Shown here: positions 21,331 through 34,485 of the stretch, in pieces
Layout: every line of letters starts with the position of its first letter
Numbering within the stretch: position 1 is the stretch's first letter
NCBI GenBank assembly: GCA_002914805.1
Contig: JXTB01000145.1
Coordinates: forward strand, 646,385-710,384
DNA length: 64,000 nucleotides
Direction: 5' to 3'
Source of the DNA: Parasponia andersonii
Taxonomy: Eukaryota > Streptophyta > Magnoliopsida > Rosales > Cannabaceae
The notes under the pieces: generated by a model
Database searches by the model: none
What the model was told of the DNA's origin: nothing
What the model saw: only the letters and a program-made list of their open reading frames with translations
Translations under genes and position numbers: made by a program

Positions 21331-24193
21331 AGTGACACATTTAAGTCTAGAGAAACTATGAATTTTTGTTTTTTTGACACATTTAAGTCAAAAAAAAAAT
21401 TCATTGACTAAATATTTGTTTTAAGTGGGAAAAAAAATAAGTTAAATAAAAATGTTATGGCTCAGAGTGAAATTTTATCAGTCACTAAAAATAAAGGGTA
21501 TTAGTGCGCTTTTATGGATTTCACTGGGTGTTAGTATAAATATTTTTGTCTGGAGCATCGTTGATTCGCTATTATGATTTTCCTGGTATTTTGTATTATA
21601 TTATTTTGCTTTTGTAATATCTAATGTTAGTCATCATGAGGTGTATTGCACGACTGTGACTGTTAATTGGAAGGACTTTATAATGTGCTTGTTTGTGACT
21701 TTTCACTTTTTATTTTATTTTATTTTTTTGAAGAATTCACTTTTTAAAATAGATATTGTGATTTTATATGAGCTTTAAAATGCATTAATGCAATTTTTCT
21801 TTTGTCCGGACAATATAAGAATTTTTTTTTTATAGGAAGAATGAATCTGTTAAATAATGGGAATGATAACAAAATGGAGTTAAGAGCAATGAATTCAGTT
21901 ATTAAATTTTATACATCAACTCATACCTTGCTATTAAGAATTGATGCCCCTTTGGCCATTCATAAACAAAAATTAAATAAATTAGAATGACAACCATGCA
22001 ATTCAATAATCCAAATTTGATAATCAAATCTAATGTTTTGATATTACTTATAATTCTATGAACATAACAAGTCACACACGTGGTATTCCTGCTTTTCTTC
22101 TTGTTATATTATATAAGAAATATAAAATTTTCGTAGAAAAAGTCAATGGTCCACCGTTTTAATCTATGAATCAAGTAATTTTCCTTTATATTGTATTTTG
22201 TTAATAACTAGTTAAATATGGACACATGTTTAACAAATGTTTACAATTTGTCAAATTTGAGATGATTATAAAATAATAACATTAGAATATACATCCTCTC
22301 AAAAACATCAGAATATACAAAATGCACACGTTTTATTCAACTCCTTGGTAATGGTACTTAATGAGACTACATAGTGATCAAAGGGCTAAAAAAGTTGCCA
22401 TCAAGTTGTAATTAGTCATTAAACATAATTAAATGGTTTGGTAGACAAGTGAATAATGCACTGAAAAAGATTGACGTTAATTCGGTCTTTTTCAATTTGT
22501 CTTTTTCTTGAATGAAAAGGGTACAAATTTCAAACCAAACAACAACAAAACTAGATCAATGCAAACAAGTAATTAAGTAAAGTATGCTTTTTTAGTCAAA
22601 TAATTTTAGTCAATAAAAAAATGCCAAATAATCATAATATTTGCATAAGATTATGTGGAGTTTTGCTTCCAATAAGAAATCTCCCCTAAGTAGGGGGAAT
22701 TAAAAAAAAAAAACACACGAAACAAAACAAAAACAAAAAAAGCTAAGGAAAAAGGTGTAGCTGAATAAATTTTATGACTTGCAAGTATTTTCTCTCTTCT
22801 TCAATCAAACTCCAAAAAACTATTCATGAACTCTTGCGCTTATTTGATAATAAGACCAATTCAATTTTTGTAACTTTTTCCCCATTAAAAAGTGAAACCT
22901 ACAGGGCCACAACAATACACAAACATTAGAATTTCTTCCAAAAAATTTTCTTCTCAAAAAATCGAGGGCCAAAAAAGAAGCGAAAGAACAAAGCCTAGTT
23001 TGTCACTTTTAGTGAAATTATAAATTTTTCTGCTATTTTTTATTATGTGGGTTTGAATTAGTCTAAAAGTTCTTTGCGAGATTGTGTTTGTCGCGAGGGT
23101 TTTTGTTAAATATTTTTTTTAAAAAAAAAATAAAATTTAACTAATAACTACTACTTATTATAAATTTAAAGAAAAATAACACACACTCTACCAAAATTTG
23201 AACTCCTAACCCCTCCAAACTCAGACACACATCCCTCAAACCTGAGACCAACTAAGCTTGCTAAATGAATTTATGAAAAACACTTGCTCGTAAAATGACT
23301 CTTGAAAATTTTTATTTGCAAGATGAACTTCCGCAATCAATACTAGTTTGGTCAGTCAACGTGAAATAGGAGTCATTTGGGCAAACTCCTCATTTGTCGA
23401 TTGGTATGTTCAAGTTGGCGTGAAATTCATAAGTTGAATTTAAACCTTATCATCTTCGACGATTTTAGTATGTCGTCTCATTTTCTATGTGTTACTGTTA
23501 TTATTTGATCCTTAATTTCCTAGAGCAGATAATGAATAATATAAGGTGAAGAAAACTTCATCAATTCTTGTGATGTACACTGTCTTTGCCGAAATTGATT
23601 TTTCTCTTAAGAAAAAAAAAAACACAAGTGGGGCACGTATGTCAGATCATAAAAAAGTAGGAAAAAGGGCATGAAAAACACGATTTCTTTCTCGCACTTT
23701 CAAGACCAGGCACATAGGTTCACAAAAACCATGCAGGAAAAAGAGACGTAGCCAAGAAAATGTTCTTGTGGGCAATCATTTCCAGCCCCTAGAGTGGTTT
23801 CTACACCTTCCAGGAAACCAAGCACAGGAAAAGCAAGGACAAGAACAAGCTTCTCTCTTTGGGATCATCAATTGGTTTGAAGTGATAAATTTGTATGAAA
23901 ACCCACATACAGCAGTACAAAACTTGTAAAAGTAAACAGGAAGTCAAGTGAAATAACTACAGTTGGTTCAAGCTTTTGCTCAGCTCTCTCTGAAAGCATG
24001 ATGATACTGGATCAAGATTATTAATATGAATTCCACATTCAGCGCAGGAACAAATACCGAAAATATTCAGAGACATATTTGGCTCCAGAAGACAAAATGA
24101 AGCATCAAACGCGGCAGAGTAAAAGATGAAACTTGCATGAAGTGAGATTTGACTAAATTAACAAGAGTGCAAACTGCGAGACCAGTAGTGACA
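21331..24193. other. Intergenic stretch; last part is the ATP synthase delta 3' UTR
   Basis: AT-rich sequence with no supported gene. 23180-23240 (CAAAATTTGAACTCCTAACC) resembles decayed tRNA-like repeat text common in plant genomes. The bases just below 24194 are presumably the 3' UTR. Confidence 0.45.
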
Positions 24194-24538
24194 CTAGCCT
24201 GAGAGGGCAGAGTTGAGGGCACTATGCACCTCGACTCCGATTTGAGCTTCGGCTTTCTCCAAGTCGGTTGTAGCTGAGCTTAGCTTCTGGGTGAATTCAG
24301 CAAGTCCCTTCTGCACTTGGCTGGAATCGATTTGGTCCAGTGGAACAGCCTCTACTGCAATTATATCAGCAAAAGAATTTGCATGGATGAATGCAAACCC
24401 ACTGCTAATGAAATATTTTGTCACATCGTTTCCTTCGTGAACTGACAGGACTCCAGGTTTCAACTCTGCAATGGTTGATACATGTCCAGGAAGAACACCC
24501 ATCTGGCCAGTCGTTGCTGGAATTATGACCATGTCAAC
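24194..24538 (-). CDS. ATP16: Mitochondrial ATP synthase F1 subunit delta (bacterial epsilon type), exon 2
   Basis: The exon begins after a CAACAG acceptor with [20 protein letters not shown] and ends with NSALSG and a stop. It encodes the second half of the N-terminal beta-sandwich ([20 protein letters not shown]) and the C-terminal helical hairpin (about residues 150-200). The subunit is part of the F1 central stalk that couples proton flow to ATP synthesis on the matrix side of the inner membrane. Joined with exon 1 in phase 0 the protein is 200 residues, close to the 203 known in Arabidopsis. No lesion is seen. The symbol follows the plant nomenclature for this subunit. Confidence 0.95.
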   Translation of the reverse strand, partial: VDMVIIPATTGQMGVLPGHVSTIAELKPGVLSVHEGNDVTKYFISSGFAFIHANSFADIIAVEAVPLDQIDSSQVQKGLAEFTQKLSSATTDLEKAEAQIGVEVHSALNSALSG

Positions 24539-27498
24539 CTGTTGAGTATTAACACAGATTCACGACAAGTAAGCAGCGGTCCCACATAATTAATTATTGT
24601 GATTATCATAACTCTTCCAGTCCCAAATTTTCAAATTTCTGGAAGAAATAGAATCTCAACTATATCAAGCATTTGAGAAAAAAAAACATATTAATTTCCA
24701 ACCGATGGTATTAGTCTGTGCTGTGCCACTGGTGTCAACATACACAATTTTAAAGTGGCACTACATTTGTGAATGTGTATGGATAACCATTTCCCTCAAA
24801 ACATATATATTGACATATGTACTATATATATACGTATATGTACAACCATCACAGCCATTACGCAGTTCTCTCGGCCATTTCTAAAGAATTATTGGTTATT
24901 GCCCACAAAATATTGTTGTTGTTGTTGTTGTCGTTGTGTGTATTGTATAAAAGCATGGTGCACACAGGATCCCAGACCTACCGCCAAGATGTCCAATCGC
25001 GTTATCATCAGATCTTTTTCTCTTTTTGATAATAAGACACTTTACCAATATGTTAAAAACCATGGATTATGTTTGCATCCTTTCCAAAATTTTAAAACGC
25101 ATAAACCACACATGAAAAGAATAATCTTACATATTCTAAGTTGTACCAACTAGTTAAATTTCTATTAATCTAAATCATTTCTAGATAAACCAAAATGACA
25201 ACCTACTTCAAATAAATCAACATCCATAATTTAGAAGAATGCTCCAAGAGGAACACAAATATTTAGTAACCAAGACACAAAGCTTTCAACGCTCACAGTT
25301 TATGAGTAATCTGATCCAAAGTTTAGTAAAACGAATTCTTTTTATGACAAAATTTATCGTTTACAGAAGCCACTGAAACAAACGATTTTTCATTTAAAAT
25401 CTGCAACCAGAGACGTCTAGAATTTTCCTAAGAAATGGTAGTACAAACTGTGTGCGCTTTCTAAATGACCTCTATTGTGAGTTCACTTATAATATACACA
25501 ATGATATGCCCATTCAGGGGGGAGAATCAGTTGACAGAATAGAAGGAAATAGGTAATTCAATAAAGATGTAATATAACTTCAAACATAAACCCTCTTTCA
25601 ACTCAGATTAGTAGAAACAGCCAGAGACACACATGCTCAATATAAGCAATCAAGACATTTTCACTGAAGACTTATACTATCTAGTAGATCTAGCAAATAA
25701 TGGAGCCACAATATCACTTCCCAAAGGATATAAGCTACAAGTTTACAACACACATGCAAAGACATATAAGCAAATTTATATATTTATTTTCTATGCATGT
25801 GGGTGTGTAACCCATATGTTTAGTTGTGTATTCCTCGCTTGCATGAATATATATATAGAGCAAACACATGTGTTGGACTGTTGGACGTATGTACTTGTGT
25901 GTATGTGTGAGTGTGAAATGCGCAAATACATACAAATCTATATAGTAAAAGAAAAACATAACAAGCATGTTTTCATATCAATTTACATGCTTTCTTAAAT
26001 CTAATGCTCTTCTCATCAACACATACACATGGATTCTGCAGGTAGAGGTCCATACTACATTCACGTGGATATGCTGTATGTGTAAATGTGTTAGTATTAG
26101 GATCCCATTCATAAAGTCAGAAACTATTTGAATGAAACTTAGAGTAACCAGCTCAACAAAGTCTCAGAGTTGAAACACAGCATTATCTCTTGCATTCATG
26201 ACAACCTTTAAATATCAAAAGAGAAATTATAATGACTTGAAATCATCATTGTCAGGCTCCGCAACCAAAAGAGACACTTACCAACAGAAAGACCAAGAGT
26301 AAAGGTTAGATGTATATTTAACAACCAACGCCAAAAACAAAGGTGGAGGTGAAACGCAAATTGGAAAACAATATTCACACAGAATGTCCAAACAATCAAG
26401 GACCCTTTACTAGAAAAATATTAACTGAAAAAAACTCCTGCAAAGGTAATTAAAACAAGAGGAAACCAATTCAAAGCCATGTGTTTCTTTTAGAATGTAA
26501 GAAATGAAACAAGCATATCCATTAACAAAGAAATTTGTTAAAACACATTGTTGCACAAATCTCTCAAGTAAACTTGCTCTAAAATATACGGAATTCAATA
26601 TCAGTTTATCTCCACAAATTTTTTCTCAATCGAGGAGCTTTTAAGATTTAACTAGGCAAAACTGTTAAAACACAATGGGATGAAAAATGTTTTTCAACAC
26701 AAAAATCGCACTCTAACTTTACATAAGAATCATTAAAAGGAAGAAAAACGTGCCATAGGTTATCCTCCCAGTTGCTGCTTCCAAATGACCAAAAAAAAAA
26801 AAGGAGATTAGGAGTCAATTTGGCAAATAAATTTATGTAGATAAAAGGATATTTGATGCAGGCACTGACAACAGAGAAAACACTAGATGCAGAAACAAGC
26901 AACACTAAAAAGCTAAAGCATTTCTGTTGTACTTGACTTACAAAAAGAAACCTGAAAATACGAATAAACGTAAAGGAACTCGAATCATGCACTCCAAAAC
27001 TAAGTGTAGGACGTGTCCTCAAATCTCCGGCATACCGATTAGGTTGTAATTAACCAAAAAAAAACAACGCTGCATTTTCAGAGTAACAGATACTGGGACG
27101 GAAACAACAATGATCGCAATTATACCTGCCACCATTTCGAACTCCCTTCTCCTATATCAATTTTCATGTTACAGTACGAAAAGAGCAATAAAATCCAAAT
27201 GCCTAATGCCTAATGCCTTCTAATCCAATCACAATGGAAAAATAAGTAAAAAACCAAATAAAATTCTAAACCAAACAAACCAACCCCACAATAGCTCAAG
27301 CGGAAGTTAAAATTTTTGCGATCCAACGCCACAATGAGATCAGCATTAAATCCAAAATCAGCACCAACCCAAGTGAATTCACATAAAAACATAGCAATCC
27401 CAGAAAATGTTCCGCATAATATATCCAAAATCAGCACCAACCCAAGTGGATTAACATCAAAATAAAGCAAACCCAGAAAAGGGTTCGAAGAAAATGAC
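24539..27498 (-). other. Intron of the ATP synthase delta gene
   Basis: A 2,960-bp intron with GT (27498-27497) and AG ends. It holds a GTT-type microsatellite near 24910-24935 and AT-rich DNA. Several short frames inside show no family similarity. Confidence 0.85.
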
Positions 27499-27756
27499 CT
27501 CTTTGGCAGAAAGCTCGGAGGCATAAGGGAGGACAAAGTTGACAGTGAGCTTGGATGGCACGGAAGATGGCGTGGGAGGGCGAGGCTTCATGAAGGAGAG
27601 AGGGGTCTTTGGTGGGTCGATGTTGGGGATCACTTTCTTCCATGCCTCGGCGAAAGAAGAGTCGGCAGTCTCAGCCGCCGGGAGATCGGTCGAGAAGGGT
27701 CGAGCCCGGGCCGAGATAATAGGTCGGGAAAGGAGTCTAGTGGCTTGGCGGAACAT
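27499..27756 (-). CDS. ATP16: Mitochondrial ATP synthase F1 subunit delta, exon 1
   Basis: ATG at 27756 starts [20 protein letters not shown], an Arg-rich, acid-free mitochondrial presequence probably cut near residue 22-24. Then come a plant-type linker ([20 protein letters not shown]) and the first strands of the beta-sandwich ([19 protein letters not shown]). The exon ends GAG|GTCATT at 27499 in phase 0. The exon is GC-rich compared with its intron. Upstream lies a cluster of site II motifs, as expected for a nuclear gene of oxidative phosphorylation. Confidence 0.95.
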
Positions 27757-27923
27757 TGTGAGGAGGGGTTTTGGGGGTCGCTCGGCTCTCGCAAGGTCGG
27801 AGTCGGAAGAGGGACTGTGAGAGAGCGTTTGGTTTGGTGCGGTGATGGAGAGAGTGCAAGTCTTTGGAATGGGGAATGGTCTGAGAGTTTTCGTTAGGCT
27901 TTGTTTTTTTTTCCTTAGTTTCT

Positions 27924-27973
27924 TGGGCCTTTTGGTTAGCCCAGTTCAACACTGTGGGCTATATCATTGGGCT
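27924..27973 (-). promoter_or_regulatory. Site II motif cluster upstream of the ATP synthase delta gene
   Basis: TGGGCC at 27924-27929, AGCCCA at 27938-27943, TGGGCT at 27955-27960 and 27968-27973: four elements within 50 bp, about 170-215 bp above the start codon. Confidence 0.6.
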
Positions 27974-28429
27974 TTTTCCAGTCCAGGTTGGTTGCAGAAA
28001 CCCCAATAAACTGGGAGAAAACTACATCCTATGCCCCTGTTTTATGTTTCAAGTTATGTGTTAACGAGTGTATTAAAATAAAAACTATAGAATCAGAGAT
28101 GAAATATATTATAATTAGAATACGAAACGTTATAATAGACTATTTGAAAATAAAGAAGGAGCTTCGTTCTCATTCTAAGAAGAAAAAATCACTAATAATT
28201 GATGTGAATGATATGATATCTGTTATTGAAACAAACACATATTCTAATTGACTGGAAAAATCCTAAAATGAGTAGAAGAAAAGAATGAGTGAGAATTGTT
28301 GAACCAAAAGGGGCATAATTTTTTTATTTTATTAATTTCTATATCTCTTTTGAAGTTTTAATGTTTGGAATTTGTCATTATACTCCTATATAAGATAATT
28401 CGGCATATTCATGTATTTATTTATTCACT

Positions 28430-28672
28430 AGTGTACGTAATGAATCTATTATAGAAATAATTAATTTACTGACGTATATAATTGATTTACCAATGTGTAT
28501 CAATTTATCATGAAATATAATTATTTTCACAATCTATATAATTAATTTTTCGTTATATATAATCAATTAATAATGCTATACAAATGATTTATCAACATTA
28601 ATTATTTTATCCTAGTATATAGCTGATTTATTGGTCTATATAATTATTTTACTATAGTATATAATTAATTTA
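28430..28672. repeat. Degenerate minisatellite of about 30-bp units
   Basis: Diverged repetitions of a TATATAATTRATTTA-like phrase spaced about 25-35 bp apart (e.g. 28475, 28536, 28637, 28663). Units are too worn for an exact count. Confidence 0.5.
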
Positions 28673-28726
28673 AGAACTTGTTCGGCCATCTCTCTTAGTT
28701 GTTCCGATAATTTTTTAATTGGTAGT

Positions 28727-28895
28727 CAAAAAATTTCGACCGAGGTCGAGCCACCGGTCGAAATTTTCGACCGACGTTCGTGTATAGTCGAAAAATTTCG
28801 ATCCCAATCGAATATAATTGGTTGTCTTCCGGGTGCTGCCTTCGTCACTTTTGATATTTTTGACTTGGTCGAAAATTTTCAACTAGGGTCAAGTC
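28727..28895. repeat. GGTCGAAA/TTTCGACC-rich element fragment
   Basis: The phrase TTTCGACC and its complement GGTCGAAA recur, e.g. TTTCGACCGAGGTCGAGCCA followed by CCGGTCGAAATTTTCGACC. A diverged relative lies at about 47690-47775 (AATTTTCAACTA, TTGAGCCATCGGTC). Confidence 0.45.
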
Positions 28896-29951
28896 AGGGG
28901 TAATTTTGGAACTCCAAAATATTCATTAAATGACATAGCAATAAAAATCCTTTCTCTTATATGAATTAAAAGATGGTCAAAATTGATAATCCTCCGAAGG
29001 TTAAAGGTGGAAGCAAAGAAATAGTAATTTGAAAAAGGAATTGCATTCATACAAAGATACCTGTTAATAAATATTTTTGAAAAAAAAAATTAACTTATTT
29101 CGACACCCTCCTTAGAACTCAACCATTTTTGTATTCTTCTCCCGCCTAGTTTTTTGTATTGTATTATTTAGTTTTTTGTATTGTATTATTCAATATTTTG
29201 ATGTATATTACTCATAGTTATTAAAGATTAAGAATTCACCAAGGTTGGAGGCTCATCATATTAATGAGGATTTTGCATTGAATTAAAAGCAAAACACCAA
29301 AGAATAAAGTTCAAAATTATATATAAATTACATTAAAATAGTTATGTACTACTACGAAATTACATAAGGAATACTATTTAGCAAGAATAATGTTAAAAAA
29401 AAAAAAAACTTGAGGTGCTACCAAAGCTATTAATTAATTAAATGCCAAAATAATCAATCTCTTTGACAAACCAATTGTTGCCTCTTACTCGATTAATATT
29501 TAAAAGATTGTTATTTTTAGTATTTTTTTTCTTTTTTCTTTAATGGATATAGTGAAAGACTTCATAGAATTGCAAGAGATGAAAATATTAAGATAGATTC
29601 ATAGATAGATAAACACAAATAAGAATGAAAGGAAAAAACAAACAAAGTTAATTCAATATAATTAAAATAATTAGAAAAATTAATTATAGGGAAAAAAAAT
29701 CATTGGCAGGAACAAAATCTTCATTATTCATAATTATAAAATTGAAATTATATAAAGTTTTGATTTCTTAAAATCTATGACATAATTTTATAGCACTGAT
29801 ATACTCGGTGTGTGAATGAGTGTGTTAAGAAATAAGGTTTGTTTATTTATTACAATATAAGGGTGCTTATGCCAATTTATAAGAGGGTATTTTTAGAATA
29901 ACATATTAATTAGATGTGGTAGGGAGAGAAAAAAGAGATGTGGCAATGGAG

Positions 29952-30457
29952 NNNNNNNNNNNNNNNNNNNNNNNNNNNNNNNNNNNNNNNNNNNNNNNNN
30001 NNNNNNNNNNNNNNNNNNNNNNNNNNNNNNNNNNNNNNNNNNNNNNNNNNNNNNNNNNNNNNNNNNNNNNNNNNNNNNNNNNNNNNNNNNNNNNNNNNNN
30101 NNNNNNNNNNNNNNNNNNNNNNNNNNNNNNNNNNNNNNNNNNNNNNNNNNNNNNNNNNNNNNNNNNNNNNNNNNNNNNNNNNNNNNNNNNNNNNNNNNNN
30201 NNNNNNNNNNNNNNNNNNNNNNNNNNNNNNNNNNNNNNNNNNNNNNNNNNNNNNNNNNNNNNNNNNNNNNNNNNNNNNNNNNNNNNNNNNNNNNNNNNNN
30301 NNNNNNNNNNNNNNNNNNNNNNNNNNNNNNNNNNNNNNNNNNNNNNNNNNNNNNNNNNNNNNNNNNNNNNNNNNNNNNNNNNNNNNNNNNNNNNNNNNNN
30401 NNNNNNNNNNNNNNNNNNNNNNNNNNNNNNNNNNNNNNNNNNNNNNNNNNNNNNNNN
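29952..30457. other. Assembly gap
   Basis: 506 consecutive N. Open frames across it are artefacts. Confidence 1.
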
Positions 30458-30548
30458 AATTATATTTTTTTTGTAAAATTACTAATATTATTATAACCAT
30501 CTCAAATTAGAGATGGAGCAAAAAAAAATCTCTATTAAAACATCACTC

Positions 30549-30584
<36 letters not shown>

Positions 30585-30592
30585 AATATATC
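30549..30592. repeat. (TA)n microsatellite, interrupted
   Basis: Two TA runs separated by ATTATA. Confidence 0.9.
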
Positions 30593-31532
30593 ATAACTGA
30601 GTGAATGAAGTTGCTTATTGAGAAGAGGATGGAAACTTAAAGTTGAAACCCTAGCCACAATATCGAGACCTAGCTAGCCAAATTTTGTCATGAAAAAACT
30701 TCTTAAAAGCCCTAAGTAAAGAAAATTAATTTTGGGTTGGCTTAAATTAATTTTAGTTAGGTCTTGATGTTGTGGCTTGGGTTTTAATTTTACACTGTGA
30801 TCGAGTACCGTTTGATCAATTCGTTTAAAAAGGTTACAAAAGTCTATACACTGAATTATATATATCTTTCTATCAATAGTTTCTTCCTTTATTATATATT
30901 ATGTTAGGCTGGCCTTCCTAGCCCTAATTTTATATTATTTTGAGTTTTCTTCTTTTGCTATATATATTGTTTTGTTTTGTTTTTCGCTTTTCTGGAATTG
31001 ATCTATTTTTATGTATTCATTTTTCTTTTTTAAATTGCTTTCTAGTGAGAGTCTATAAGGCTGTGATACACATGTTATTGATGAACAAAATGATTTATTG
31101 ATCCTTCTGTCTAAATTAACAATCCATGTTCTACGACAATAATAGACCTATACAGTTTGATTCTTATCAGAAAAACTATGTTTGGTTTATTGATCATACA
31201 TCAAAAGACTGTTGATATGTAATACCTATACACATAAATTAATTAATATTATCGTCTATTAACTGATATTATCCTTTTGTTACATGTTTCACAAATTAAT
31301 TTTCTTTATGATCAAGAATAAATACCCGAATATCATGTATATTTAATTTCAAATTTCCTCAAGGTTCATATCTATATAGGTATATATGGATAACAAATTG
31401 CCAGTGACTAGTCATTTGATCAAATTAATTTGACTTACATATAGATCTTAATTAAAATAAATGGCACCAGAGGCCCTGAACATGTGGTAGAGATGCATTA
31501 TGGCCTCATATATGCGTAGAAGCCATATTTGT
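30593..31532. other. Intergenic stretch
   Basis: AT-rich; no gene recognised. The part just below 31533 is the likely 3' UTR of the defensin-like gene. Confidence 0.5.
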
Positions 31533-31889
31533 TTAACAATTATAATAGCAGAAACATTGAGGATGAAGCACTATAGAACTTTGTCCACATTTTCCAGTAA
31601 TTGCATTTTCGGCATTCTTGCATTGGTCGTTGCATGCTCTATCTCCTCCTAAGCATCCATCTATTTTTTGATTCATTTTAGTGCATTGCTTTCTTCTTGC
31701 AAATACTATATCTATAAAAACATGTATAAAAGAAAACATTATTTTAAAAAAATATCAGAAAAGAAATTATTAAACTGTTATTAGTTAATTTAGGGAGGAA
31801 AAGAAAAAGTAATTACCTGTATTTGCTGAAAGGATAAGAAAGAATATGATTAACAAGTTGTGAGATTTAGAAGTACAATTTCTAACCAT
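31533..31889 (-). CDS. Defensin-like (DEFL/LCR-type) secreted cysteine-rich peptide 1
   Basis: Two exons, 31889-31817 and 31711-31533, joined across a 105-bp intron (CAG|GTAATT; acceptor TTTATAG), give 83 residues. Exon 1 encodes a signal peptide with hydrophobic core NLLIIFFLILSANT. Exon 2 encodes a mature peptide with eight cysteines spaced C-x9-C-x6-C-x3-C-x10-C-x10-C-x-C-x3-C, ending FCYYNC. The one-intron structure after the signal peptide and the CxC pair are typical of plant defensin-like peptides, which are secreted and act in defence or in reproductive or nodule signalling; which role applies here cannot be told. It has a tandem paralogue at 35566-35922 with identical spacing. The segment ACNDQCKNAENAITGKC is the most conserved part between them. 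Confidence 0.82.
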
Positions 31890-33574
31890 TTTTTTAAATA
31901 AATTTCTGGGTAAGAGATAAGCTGAATTAAAAGCATAATTTATAGCTAAGTAATTCCTTAAATCCTATATTAAAAAATTCCTTTGATTCATTGACAGCCA
32001 TATTGCATAAATATGTGTAATTTCTACGTACCCAAAATACTCTCGGATGCTAGCGCTCTTTTCTGTAAATGAGTACCCTTTCGTTATTTTAATGGTTGGA
32101 ATTAAAAGAAAAGATGCATTTTAAAATATTGATATCGAATAGTTAACAACTTGGTGATTGTGTGTTATCTAATTACAGGCACCTTTTGTGAAATGTAAAT
32201 ATTAAATACAATAAACAACTATGAATTTAGCGACATCTAGGATTTAATGGGTAAGATTCTCATTGAAATAGCTCGGATTAATTGTGAAGAGTTTGCCAAA
32301 GCTTAATTTTCAAATATTTATATGGTGGTGATTGGTGAATGTGAAATGGTAATTGCCAATTTGAGCGGTCATATTCCTTATTGTTTTGTGAGAGGTTTGA
32401 TGGTATACGTTAGATATGAACTATCAAGATTCAAATTTTGGAAAATTTTATATTGTCAAAGATATTTTTTTTGTAGAAGATTCATCACTGTAATAATCGA
32501 AAAAAATCAAGTCTAGTAATATAGAAGATAATTTGAACCAGCCAAGAAGACAGATATAGAACTTTAGTGTGTCCCTTGTAGATTTGTTCATACATTATCT
32601 ATGTATATCCCGTGCATAGTAATTCCTCCTTGTTCATCACTAAAATTTTAGATTGATTAATTGTTTATTGGTATAAATTGTCTCTAATACTACTTATATT
32701 AGATTTTGATTTTATTATTGTTAATTGATCAAATAAAATTCCTCTTTCGATTCATAGACGAAAAAAAATTGGTAATAGCCAATTTGAGAAGTCATAAAGG
32801 AACCTTTTGAAATATAATTTATTTGTAGAGTAGACATTACATTTTGACTCTCATAAAATGAAAATAAAATAATTTTTTTAATTTTTTTTTAAAAAAATTA
32901 ATTACGTGATTGCTTGCTCTATCTAGCATCAACCATATCTCTTCTTCTCAATATGGAAGGTCCTGAGTTCAAATTCTTAATCATTATATTAATATGTATA
33001 TATATATATATGGGAGTTAAAGAGGATTTGAATTTTTTTTTTCTTCAATGGATTTTATTTGTTTTTCTTTCTTTGTCAATAAAGAATCCTATTTTGACAG
33101 TTAGATTTCAGTATAACAGATACCAGAAAAAAAAAACTATCATTAACTCACATTTGAATTCGTTCAAATGTAATTAATTGTTCTATTAAAAAAATAATTA
33201 ATTGTAACCATTAAATTAAAATCTAAGTGTTAAAATTTATTTCTCTACTAGAATTTTTTTAAAAAAAAACCATTTCATATATACATATGGGTGAAGATAC
33301 TAAAAAGATACATATATTTATAAAATAATTTACCCCATTTTAATATTCAATAATTCCATATTCCATTTTCTTTGAAAGGGTATTAATCCATATGGTCGGT
33401 ACCCTTATTTAAAGCTTATGGTAAAGGACGGGAGAAATTGTAATTCATTAATAAAATAGGCGGATATATTGACACCCTCTTACTTACTCTTCCTATGTCA
33501 TTTTAATAAATTTTTTAATTATTGAAAAGATCTTGAATGAAATTACCTTTTTGTACAATTTATTCTTAAAAAAA
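31890..33574. other. Upstream region of defensin-like gene 1 and AT-rich spacer
   Basis: 32289-32320 (GAGTTTGCCAAAGCTTAATT) is shared with the region above the second copy (36232) and with 39142. The rest is AT-rich, with a short (TA)n near 32996-33010. No gene seen. Confidence 0.5.
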
Positions 33575-34485
33575 GAGTTAATAGCACTATTAGTCCCCAA
33601 CTTATTATCACTTTAGTATATTGGTCCTCAACCTATTTTTTGTGGCATTAAAGTACTAAATATTTCTTTTTTTGACATAATTGGTCTTTTTGGTATATTC
33701 TATCCAAGATTCTGTTAAAATTTATTTGAATGAGAAAAATTTTATACCATTGATCTCGATTTTTCAATTGTTTAACAATTTGGTCCCTAATTTTTGTTTT
33801 TGCATTTATATTTCCGATTAACAATATTACATCGACTAATCTTTTAGAAAATTAAAATTAAAAAACGAATATAAAACAAATAGTTCATTTAAAAATCAAA
33901 TTCAAAAAAGAAAAAAATTATACTAATAAACCTTAGGTTATGTCAAACTATAGTAACTTTATGAACAAAAAATAATTATCTTATTTTTTTATAAAAAAAA
34001 AAAATCATACATGCTTTTATATTAGTCAAATTTGACTGAAAATTTACTATATCTACTAAATATTCATGTAATTATGAATGGTTATTCTAAAAAATTAATT
34101 AATTATTTATAGCAAATAAGTCTGAAAAATATTATAGTTTTCCATTAAATATTCATTTCTTCGTATAATTGCATTTGTCAATTTATCAAAAAATTAATTT
34201 TTTTGAATTTTAATTTTACGAAAGATTGACAGATACAATATTGTTAATAAGACATATGAATATAAAAAAAATAGGGACTAAATTGTTAAACAATTGAAAA
34301 ATCAAGATCAATGGTACAAAATTTTTCTTATTCAAATGAATTTTAATATAATCTTAGATGGAATATACCAAAAGAACTAATAGTGCTAAAAAGAGAAACA
34401 TTTAATACTTAAATGCCACAAAAAATAAGTTAAGGGCCAATATATCAAATGGTAATAAGTTAAAGATCAATAGTGCTATTAACCC
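33575..34485. mobile_element. Foldback element with about 300-bp terminal inverted repeats
   Basis: The left arm (33575 to about 33880) starts GAGTTAATAGCACTATTAGT. The right arm (about 34185 to 34485) is its inverse complement, ending TAGTGCTATTAACCC. Matching phrases run along both arms, such as TTTTTTGTGGCATT (33639) against AATGCCACAAAAAA (34410) and CAATTGTTTAACAATTTGGT (33764) against its complement (34281). The centre of about 300 bp is non-coding. The ends resemble Mutator-like foldback MITEs. The A-rich flanks make the target duplication ambiguous. RNA across it would form a long hairpin. Confidence 0.85.

Larger units (their letters stand above)
27974..29951. other. Intergenic stretch up to the assembly gap
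   Basis: AT-rich with two repeat segments listed separately (28430-28672 and 28727-28895). No gene seen. Confidence 0.5.

Noticed and set aside
23180..23240. tRNA-like wording (AAAATTTGAACTCCTAACC)
   Set aside because: Only the T-arm-like phrase is present; the D-arm and acceptor parts cannot be aligned, so no tRNA relic is called.
24773..25998. Several frames of 70-126 codons
   Set aside because: They lie inside the ATP synthase delta intron and show only low-complexity or unrecognisable sequence.
29910..30510. Three long open frames of 186-196 codons
   Set aside because: They consist almost entirely of the assembly gap (N) and carry no information.
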